Assembly (NCBI GenBank): GCA_963644855.1
Contig: CAVIQL010000001.1
Span: 89,153 to 153,152, forward strand
Source: UBA6398 sp963644855
Lineage (GTDB): Bacteria > Bacteroidota > Bacteroidia > Bacteroidales > Bacteroidaceae
Direction: 5' to 3'
DNA: 64,000 nucleotides
Position numbers and translations under genes: made by a program
The notes under the pieces: generated by a model
What the model was told of the DNA's origin: nothing
The model's database searches: none
Seen by the model: the letters and a program-made list of their open reading frames with translations, nothing else
Shown: positions 58,504 through 64,000 of the stretch, in pieces
How positions within the stretch are numbered: the first letter of the stretch is position 1
How the letters are laid out: each line of letters starts with the position of its first letter

Positions 58504-59838
58504 ATGAACGATGACGAACAGCAAATAGTAAATTTTGCATTCCAAACAGGTAATCCGCACATTATAAAAGTAATTGGTGTGGGTGGAGGCGGTGGAAACG
58601 CTGTGAACCACATGTATCAAACAGGAATACATGATGTGAGTTTTGTTGTCTGTAATACAGATGCGCAGGCTCTTGAAGATTCTCCTGTGCAGGTAAAAGT
58701 GCAGTTGGGAAGCGAAGGGCTTGGCGCTGGCAACAAACCAGAGAAAGCTCGTCAAGCCGCAGAAGAGAGCATGGAGTCTATAGATAAAATGTTGTCTGAC
58801 GGCACAAAAATGGTGTTTATTACAGCCGGAATGGGTGGAGGAACCGGAACGGGTGCTGCACCTATAATTGCCCACGAGGCTAAGAGTAAAAATATTCTGA
58901 CTGTAGGCATTGTAACAATTCCTTTTAAATTTGAAGGTAATCGCAAGATTGATCAAGCGCTCGACGGTGTAGAAGCAATATCAAAGAATGTAGATGCGTT
59001 GCTTGTAGTGAACAACGAACGCTTGCGCGAGATATATCCAGGATTTACTATTACTGAAGCTTTCGGACGTGCTGATGATACTCTTACTCTTGCTGCGCGA
59101 AGTATTTCTGAAATCATTACTACTCACGGGAAAATAAATCTTGATTTCAAAGATGTGTGTACCGTGTTGCGTGATGGCGGGGTGGCGATAATGAGTACTG
59201 GTACTGGTGAAGGTGAATATCGTGTAAAGGGGGCAATTGATGATGCTCTCAATTCGCCGTTACTTAACAATAATGATATTTTTGATGCTAAGAAAGTATT
59301 ATTGTATATCTATTGCTCCGATAAACACGAAGATACCATCACAATGGAAGAGATGAATGAAGTGCACGACTTTATGAGTAAATTCGGTAGAAACTTCGAG
59401 GTGAAATGGGGTATTGCTTTCGATCCGTCGCTTGGAAAACAAGTTAAAATCACAGTGCTTGCTTCTGGATTTGGACTTAGTGATGTGCCATACATGGAAG
59501 AATATCTATCTGGTAAGAATGGTGAAACTAATTCGGAAAGTGATGCTAGAAAGGCGGAAGAAGATGAGATTAAAAGAGAACGTCGTATAAAATTTGGTTA
59601 TGGTGAAGACGAAGGTAAGGGCTCGTATCGTCGTCCGCACCATATATATAAATTCTATGATGTTGATATTGACAACGAAGATATAATATCTATGGTGGAA
59701 CAAACTCCAACTGTAAATAGAAGCAGTGCGATGTTGCGTCGCATCTACGATAAAAAGTACAGCGCAAATCCTATGGAAAATGCCATAGAAGATACTTCTG
59801 TGCAAAAAAATCAAGGAACAATAACATTCAATAGCTAA
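58504..59838 (+). CDS. ftsZ: Cell division protein FtsZ
   Basis: A 444-aa tubulin-like GTPase that forms the division ring. GTP-binding IGVGGGGGNAVNHM (about 23-36) and GGGTGTGAAP (about 116-125), synergy loop DFKDVCTVL with catalytic Asp. The globular core ends near residue 335; a charged linker follows. The C-terminus (ending NQGTITFNS) shows no obvious copy of the usual FtsA-binding peptide. 78 nt after ftsA. Confidence 0.95.
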   Translation: MNDDEQQIVNFAFQTGNPHIIKVIGVGGGGGNAVNHMYQTGIHDVSFVVCNTDAQALEDSPVQVKVQLGSEGLGAGNKPEKARQAAEESMESIDKMLSDGTKMVFITAGMGGGTGTGAAPIIAHEAKSKNILTVGIVTIPFKFEGNRKIDQALDGVEAISKNVDALLVVNNERLREIYPGFTITEAFGRADDTLTLAARSISEIITTHGKINLDFKDVCTVLRDGGVAIMSTGTGEGEYRVKGAIDDALNSPLLNNNDIFDAKKVLLYIYCSDKHEDTITMEEMNEVHDFMSKFGRNFEVKWGIAFDPSLGKQVKITVLASGFGLSDVPYMEEYLSGKNGETNSESDARKAEEDEIKRERRIKFGYGEDEGKGSYRRPHHIYKFYDVDIDNEDIISMVEQTPTVNRSSAMLRRIYDKKYSANPMENAIEDTSVQKNQGTITFNS

Positions 59839-59842
59839 AACA

Positions 59843-60292
59843 ATGGCACTATTCGATCAAATAAGTAAGGACATAATGGCTGCAATGAAAGCGCATGACA
59901 AAGTGCGCCTCGAAGCATTGCGTAACATCAAAAAGAACTTCATTGAGGCGAAAACCGCTCCGGGTGCAAACGATGAACTACCCGATGACAAGGCGCTGAA
60001 AATACTTGCAAAACTTGCAAAACAAGGCAAAGATACGGCTGCTTTGTATCGCCAGCAAAATCGTCCCGATCTTGCCGAAGAGGAAGAAGCGCAAGCAAAT
60101 GTAATAGAGGAATACATGCCCAAGCCTCTCTCTGATGAAGAAATTGAGAAAGAAGTAAAAGCAATTGTAGAGCAGACCGGTGCCTCTTCCATGCGTGATA
60201 TGGGAAAGGTAATGGGTATTGCTTCAAAGACACTTGCAGGAAAAGCTGATGGCAAAAAGATTTCTGATATTGTGAAGAAACTTCTTGCTTAA
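59843..60292 (+). CDS. yqeY: GatB/YqeY domain protein
   Basis: A 149-aa helical protein of the GatB/YqeY family, related to the tail domain of tRNA amidotransferase subunit GatB. Its motifs include LEALRNIKKNFIEAKTAPG and DMGKVMGIASKTLAGKADGKKI, both typical. Function as a stand-alone protein is unclear. It starts 4 nt after ftsZ and is the last gene before a terminator, so it is co-expressed with the division genes. Confidence 0.9.
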   Translation: MALFDQISKDIMAAMKAHDKVRLEALRNIKKNFIEAKTAPGANDELPDDKALKILAKLAKQGKDTAALYRQQNRPDLAEEEEAQANVIEEYMPKPLSDEEIEKEVKAIVEQTGASSMRDMGKVMGIASKTLAGKADGKKISDIVKKLLA

Positions 60293-60315
60293 AACTTGTA
60301 TTCAGGTAAAGACAC

Positions 60316-60349
60316 ACCGCCTTGCAATGAAAAAGCAAGGCGGTTTTTT
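60316..60349 (+). terminator. Intrinsic terminator of the murG-ftsZ-yqeY operon
   Basis: ACCGCCTTGC pairs with GCAAGGCGGT, followed by six T. 24 nt after the yqeY stop. Confidence 0.92.
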
Positions 60350-60567
60350 GTACCGATAGTGGAATGTGGCGATACAAAATGCCTGTTTTTACCACTTTTT
60401 GGCGCTTAAAATCATTCAGATTTTAACTTTTTCTCAATTTTCTTTGTTTTTGCTTTGTGTGTATTACAATTTTTCCTACATTCGTGGGAACTAATCGTTG
60501 GGAGAACAGATATTGTTTTTGTTTGCCCTGACATAATTAAATACTAACCATTAAAATTTATCAGACC

Positions 60568-62031
60568 ATGGAGGAAGAATCCAACCAACTGACAGGTAGT
60601 TTACGTATCAGTAAACTTGTAGAATTTTTAATCGCTTTGGCAATTACCATTGTAGTATGGAATTTGCCACCATCTGTATTTGGCATCGACGGGCTGACTG
60701 TTGTGCAGCAGCGCGTTATAGCCATTTTTGCTTTTGCCACCATTATGTGGCTCACCGAGGCCATTCCTGCATGGGCAACATCGCTTTCGATTATAACGAT
60801 AATGTTGCTCACGATTTCAAACAACAGTTTTGCGTTTTTTAGGGACGATGCAGGCGGAAACTTAGGCGTTTTGTTGAAGTCGAAAGACATCATGGCAACG
60901 TTTGCCGACCCAATTATCATTTTGTTTCTCGGCGGATTTATCATGGCAATAGCTGCCACAAAATCCGGACTCGATTTTCGTTTGGCACGAACACTGCTCA
61001 AACCTTTCGGACGTGAGAGTGAAAAAGTTCTGCTTGGCTTTATTTTAATCACAGGTATATTTTCAATGTTTGTAAGCAACACCGCCACGGCGGCAATGAT
61101 GCTCACATTTCTTGCACCGGTGTTTAAGGCGTTGCCGGCAAATGGTAAAGGACGTGTGGCGCTCACTCTTTCCATTCCGGTGGCGGCAAACATTGGCGGT
61201 ATGGCTACTCCCATCGGAACGCCTCCAAATGCTATTGCATTGAAATACCTTAACGACCCAGAGGGACTGAATCTTGGCATAGGATTTGGGCAATGGGTAA
61301 GTTTTATGTTGCCATACGTTGTTATAATGTTGATAATTTCGTGGCTTTTGCTCAAAAAACTTTTCCCGTTTAGCAAGAAAACCATAGATTTGGAGATTAA
61401 CTGTGCGGTGCAGCGCAATTGGCGTACGGCTGTTGTGGGAATCACGTTTATTGCAACCATTCTTTTGTGGATGTTTGACAAACTTACGGGCATCGATGCC
61501 AATACAGTGGCAATGATTCCCATGGGAGTTTTTGCTATAACCGGTATAATTACGGCGCGCGACCTCGAGAAAATCAATTGGAGTGTGATATGGATGGTGG
61601 CAGGTGGCTTTGCTCTCGGTTTGGGTCTTAAAGATTCCGGTCTTGCCGATGCAGCCATCGAGGCAATACCATTTGGCAGTTGGTCGCCGTTTGTTATAAT
61701 TCTCATATCATCACTGATATGCTATCTGCTTTCCAACTTTATTTCCAACACTGCCACAGCTGCACTTCTCATTCCAATTCTCGCAACAGTTTGTAGCGGC
61801 ATGGGCGATTCGCTCAAAGGCGGTGGCTCGGCAATAATGATTATTGGCGTGGCAATAGCCGCATCTTCGGCAATGTGTTTGCCAATTAGTACCCCGCCAA
61901 ATGCCATTGCACATTCCACAGGGCTTGTAAAACAGAACGAGATGCTCAAGATAGGAATTATTGTGGGCGTTATCTCCCTGGTGTTTGGATATGGAGTGCT
62001 GTATTTGGCAAGTACGTTCCATTGGATTTGA
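60568..62031 (+). CDS. SLC13/DASS-family sodium:dicarboxylate symporter
   Basis: A 487-aa inner-membrane symporter with about 11-12 helices. The two repeat-related substrate and sodium loops are clear: SNTATAAMMLTF followed by GGMATPIGTPPNAIAL (about 212-227), and SNTATAALLIP followed by CLPISTPPNAIAHSTG. This is the VcINDY-like divalent-anion:sodium type, importing succinate, fumarate or malate; substrate inferred from the family. Monocistronic, from an upstream gap of about 275 nt that contains the yqeY terminator and no gene. Confidence 0.9.
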   Translation: MEEESNQLTGSLRISKLVEFLIALAITIVVWNLPPSVFGIDGLTVVQQRVIAIFAFATIMWLTEAIPAWATSLSIITIMLLTISNNSFAFFRDDAGGNLGVLLKSKDIMATFADPIIILFLGGFIMAIAATKSGLDFRLARTLLKPFGRESEKVLLGFILITGIFSMFVSNTATAAMMLTFLAPVFKALPANGKGRVALTLSIPVAANIGGMATPIGTPPNAIALKYLNDPEGLNLGIGFGQWVSFMLPYVVIMLIISWLLLKKLFPFSKKTIDLEINCAVQRNWRTAVVGITFIATILLWMFDKLTGIDANTVAMIPMGVFAITGIITARDLEKINWSVIWMVAGGFALGLGLKDSGLADAAIEAIPFGSWSPFVIILISSLICYLLSNFISNTATAALLIPILATVCSGMGDSLKGGGSAIMIIGVAIAASSAMCLPISTPPNAIAHSTGLVKQNEMLKIGIIVGVISLVFGYGVLYLASTFHWI

Positions 62032-62051
62032 TGGCTGAAAACTAAAACGGC

Positions 62052-62132
62052 TTTTTGTAAAAATAATAAGGCATCTTGTTGAAACAATATCCGGTTTTGT
62101 TTGAACAAGGTGCCTTATTATTTTTACAAAAA
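62052..62132. repeat. P21 element, copy 13 (3-unit register, 29-bp stem)
   Basis: The arms 62052-62080 and 62104-62132 pair over 29 bp with only one G-U pair. The midpoint, 62092, is the centre of a P21-type core (AATATCCGGTTTT). The side units are in register (centres 62071 and 62113) but carry a different, mutually complementary sequence (AAGGCATCTTGTT / AACAAGGTGCCTT). It lies between the SLC13 gene and the tRNA-Tyr terminator, convergent context. Confidence 0.85.
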
Positions 62133-62302
62133 TTCCTGCGCTGTTTGCGCAATACTTTGCAGTGCCTTAATGGAGGGGCAAAGAAACTATTTCATCACCT
62201 TTTTGCTGAACAGCAATACCTCGAGAAATAATACATTTGCAACAAATTTTCGCCTATATAATCAAGATGATAGAATAGGCTTACGTAGAAATAAAGACAA
62301 AC

Positions 62303-62335
62303 AAAAAAGTCTGCCGGATATTTCCAACAGACTTT
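62303..62335 (-). terminator. Intrinsic terminator after tRNA-Tyr
   Basis: On the minus strand AAAGTCTG pairs with CAGACTTT, followed by TTTG; it begins 5 nt after the tRNA 3' end. Confidence 0.82.
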
Positions 62336-62339
62336 CTCG

Positions 62340-62422
62340 TGGGCAAAGATGGATTCGAACCACCGAAGACGAACGTCAGCAGATTTACAGTCTGCCCCAT
62401 TTGGCCACTCTGGAATTTGCCC
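62340..62422 (-). tRNA. tRNA-Tyr (anticodon GTA)
   Basis: An 83-nt class II tRNA on the minus strand. Acceptor stem GGGCAAA/TTTGCCC, anticodon stem GCAGA/TCTGC around CTGTAAA (anticodon GTA), variable arm and T-loop TTCGAAT. CCA is not encoded. It starts 15 nt after the ribH stop, so it is probably processed from the TPR-ribH transcript. Confidence 0.96.
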
Positions 62423-62437
62423 CTATCTCCAGATAAA

Positions 62438-62929
62438 TTATTTATACTTCTGTGCGAAAGCTATCATCTTCAATGCTGTGATAGCATACTCATCGCCTTT
62501 ATTTCCGAGTATTCCGCCCGATCTTTCTTCGGCTTGTTCCTGACTATTAGTAGTAAGCAACCCGAATATAACCGGTACATTTCCCTCTACGTTTAACTTT
62601 GAAATACCACTACTTACTGCTTGGCAAATATAATCAAAATGCGGAGTGTCGCCTCTTATTACACAGCCAATAGCAATTACCGCATCGACATCGTGCTTCT
62701 TTACCATTTGCGAACACCCGAATATCAGTTCAAAACTGCCAGGTACAATCTCTACAACAACGTCTTTCTCGTCAACTCCGTTTGAAATCAGAGTTTCTTT
62801 TGCGCCGTTTAGTAGAGCTTTTGTGATATTTTCATTCCATTCACTTGCTATGATACCTACTCGCATGCCTTTTCCCGAAGGAACTGGAGCCATATCACTA
62901 TCGCTAAGTTGGAATGCGTTGCTTGACAT
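62438..62929 (-). CDS. ribH: 6,7-dimethyl-8-ribityllumazine synthase
   Basis: A 163-aa lumazine synthase, penultimate step of riboflavin synthesis. Motifs: IIASEWNENIT (about 27-37), PGSFELIFGCSQMV (about 63-76), GCVIRGDTPHFDYI with the catalytic His (about 88-101), and GLLTTNSQEQAEERSGG (about 123-139). Standard length. The N-terminal 20 residues are an extra polar extension. 12 nt after the TPR gene. Confidence 0.94.
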   Translation of the reverse strand: MSSNAFQLSDSDMAPVPSGKGMRVGIIASEWNENITKALLNGAKETLISNGVDEKDVVVEIVPGSFELIFGCSQMVKKHDVDAVIAIGCVIRGDTPHFDYICQAVSSGISKLNVEGNVPVIFGLLTTNSQEQAEERSGGILGNKGDEYAITALKMIAFAQKYK

Positions 62930-62941
62930 CGCTATGTCTTT

Positions 62942-63622
62942 TTATTTCTTTACAGTAGCGCGCTCGATATACTTGTCGATATCTTGCTGCATTGCGCTCT
63001 GTACGTATTTGTCTTTTACTTCTTGATAAAGTTTTACGGCCTCGTCAAATTTGTTCTGCGATTCAAGAATTTCGCCTGCCTTTACAAGATATATAGGACT
63101 AAGCGAATTATTGTCGGCAGTCTTTGCTGCTTTTTTGAACTGCTCCACAGCTTGGTCTTTCTGTCCGAGTGTGGCATAGCAATCGCCTATAGCTCCGATT
63201 GTTTCGGGTTCAATCATTTCGTCGCCCGATGTGCTATATTCTTTGAGGTATTTGAGAGCTTCTTGTGCCTTGCCTGAATTGTACAGAGATATACCTGTGT
63301 AGAATTTTGCAAGATTACCAGCCTTCGTTCCGCTATATTGTTTTGCTATGTTTGCAAAGCCAGGGAAACTTGCACCATCTCCGGAGATTGCTTTCTGCCA
63401 ATCGCCTTGTGCGAAATATTCTTGACCTTTCGCAAGAATGGTGGACGCTTTTTCTTCTTTGGGAAGAGTTACAAAATTATGGTATAGCAGACAACCGCCG
63501 ACAATTACGATAATTGCCGCTAACACTATAAGCAAAGGCTTTTTCTGTTTAATAAGAAATGCTTCTGAACGGCTGATAGCTTCAGACATTTCAGTTGCGC
63601 TATTATTTTTGGTGATTGCCAT
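62942..63622 (-). CDS. Membrane-anchored tetratricopeptide-repeat protein
   Basis: A 226-aa protein with a cytoplasmic N-terminus (about 1-30), one transmembrane helix (about 32-50, PLLIVLAAIIVIVGGCLLY) and then four TPR-like helix pairs (for example AKFYTGISLYNSGKAQEALKYL and LVKAGEILESQNKFDEAVKLY). Similar in plan to YfgM, a periplasmic chaperone-associated protein, though homology is not proven. Divergent from recF; the -7 box TAATTTTG is at 63670-63663. Co-transcribed with ribH. Confidence 0.85.
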   Translation of the reverse strand: MAITKNNSATEMSEAISRSEAFLIKQKKPLLIVLAAIIVIVGGCLLYHNFVTLPKEEKASTILAKGQEYFAQGDWQKAISGDGASFPGFANIAKQYSGTKAGNLAKFYTGISLYNSGKAQEALKYLKEYSTSGDEMIEPETIGAIGDCYATLGQKDQAVEQFKKAAKTADNNSLSPIYLVKAGEILESQNKFDEAVKLYQEVKDKYVQSAMQQDIDKYIERATVKK

Positions 63623-63662
63623 GATTTTTGAAATTCTATCGTTTATTGCTGTTATGCGGGAG

Positions 63663-63670
63663 CAAAATTA
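63663..63670 (-). promoter_or_regulatory. -7 box of the TPR-ribH-tRNA-Tyr unit
   Basis: TAATTTTG on the minus strand, 40 nt before the TPR start. The -33 element is not clear. Confidence 0.45.
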
Positions 63671-63794
63671 GCTTTTTAGATTGAATTGGTAAAATTTTAT
63701 TCCTACTTTTTTGACTTTTGAACGTTTTTCTGTGTGTTTACCCGCTTTAACCTGTAGAAAACAGCTAACTTCGCACGTTAGAAATGGTGTTTTT

Positions 63795-64000
63795 ATGATA
63801 CTTGACAGACTTTCTCTTATAAATTACAAAAACATTGCGGGGGCCGAGTTGAAGTTTTCACCAAAAATCAATTGTCTGATAGGAAAGAATGGTGAGGGCA
63901 AGACGAATGTTCTCGATGCTATATATTATATGTCTTTTTGTCATAGTGCTACCACGAATCTTGATGCTCTTGTGGTGAGGCATGGCGAGGATTATATGAT
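63795..64000 (+). CDS. recF: DNA replication and repair protein RecF (5' part only)
   Basis: The first 68 codons of RecF, cut by the window end. The N-terminus MILDRLSLINYKNIAGAEL and Walker A IGKNGEGKTNVLDAIYYMS (about 30-48) are typical of RecF, which loads RecA at gapped DNA. The upstream TAACTTCG (63766-63773) may be its -7 box. Divergent from the TPR gene. Confidence 0.93.
   Translation, partial: MILDRLSLINYKNIAGAELKFSPKINCLIGKNGEGKTNVLDAIYYMSFCHSATTNLDALVVRHGEDYM

Overview
The window looks like a chromosomal segment of a Bacteroidales bacterium, probably host-associated. Evidence: transcription units are preceded by the Bacteroidota -7 box TAnnTTTG, in the best cases with TTTG 20-21 bp upstream; there is a type IX secretion (T9SS) component PorQ and two proteins ending in T9SS-type sorting domains; other families typical of the group are DUF4301, DUF4421, a BACON-domain M60 peptidase, GH127-like and GH2 enzymes, and a Bacteroidota-style TonB. 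Family-level placement is not possible from this alone.

Layout. 0.2-2.4 kb: an EcoRI-like N6-adenine methyltransferase followed by a DUF262-HNH protein, a restriction-modification-like pair. 2.4-3.0 kb: a 184-nt structured RNA resembling 6S RNA. 3-6 kb: threonine aldolase, a lipoprotein and GlmM. 7.3-10.7 kb: an envelope operon (T9SS-tail mini-protein, L,D-transpeptidase, ECF sigma factor, putative anti-sigma, Spy-like protein). 11-17 kb: GH2 glycosidase, TonB receptor with a heavy-metal (HMA) protein, AEC carrier. 17.5-21.5 kb: LRR protein and M60 peptidase operon, a plausible glycoprotein-targeting unit. 22-27.6 kb: hemerythrin-LuxR regulator divergent from a porin, imelysin and di-heme oxidase cluster (iron-linked). 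27.9-36.8 kb: DUF4301, GH127, serine dehydratase, uracil-DNA-glycosylase-like protein, DUF4421, Gfo/Idh/MocA oxidoreductase, and a membrane protein split by a 10-N assembly gap. 37-43 kb: GDPD, HD phosphohydrolase, PyrF, two-component system, PAP2. 43-49.4 kb: aquaporin, ispH-cmk-porQ, TonB, polyprenyl synthase, TatD. 49.5-52.6 kb: tRNA-Ser, then a small island with a second DUF262-HNH protein and a lipoprotein, bracketed by a 23-bp imperfect direct repeat. 52.8-60.3 kb: a second GDPD, then murG-murC-ftsQ-ftsA-ftsZ-yqeY. 60.5-64 kb: SLC13 transporter, tRNA-Tyr, ribH, a TPR protein and the start of recF.

The most unusual feature is a family of 13 intergenic elements (here called P21). They are built from units whose centres are exactly 21 bp (about two helical turns) apart, mostly around the core AATRTCNGAYATT, and end in TATCGYAAAAA / TTTTTACGATA inverted repeats. 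Copies with 1, 3 or 4 units occur. Where units diverge, the changes are often compensated so that the array still folds on itself, which argues for selection on symmetry. None lies in a coding region.
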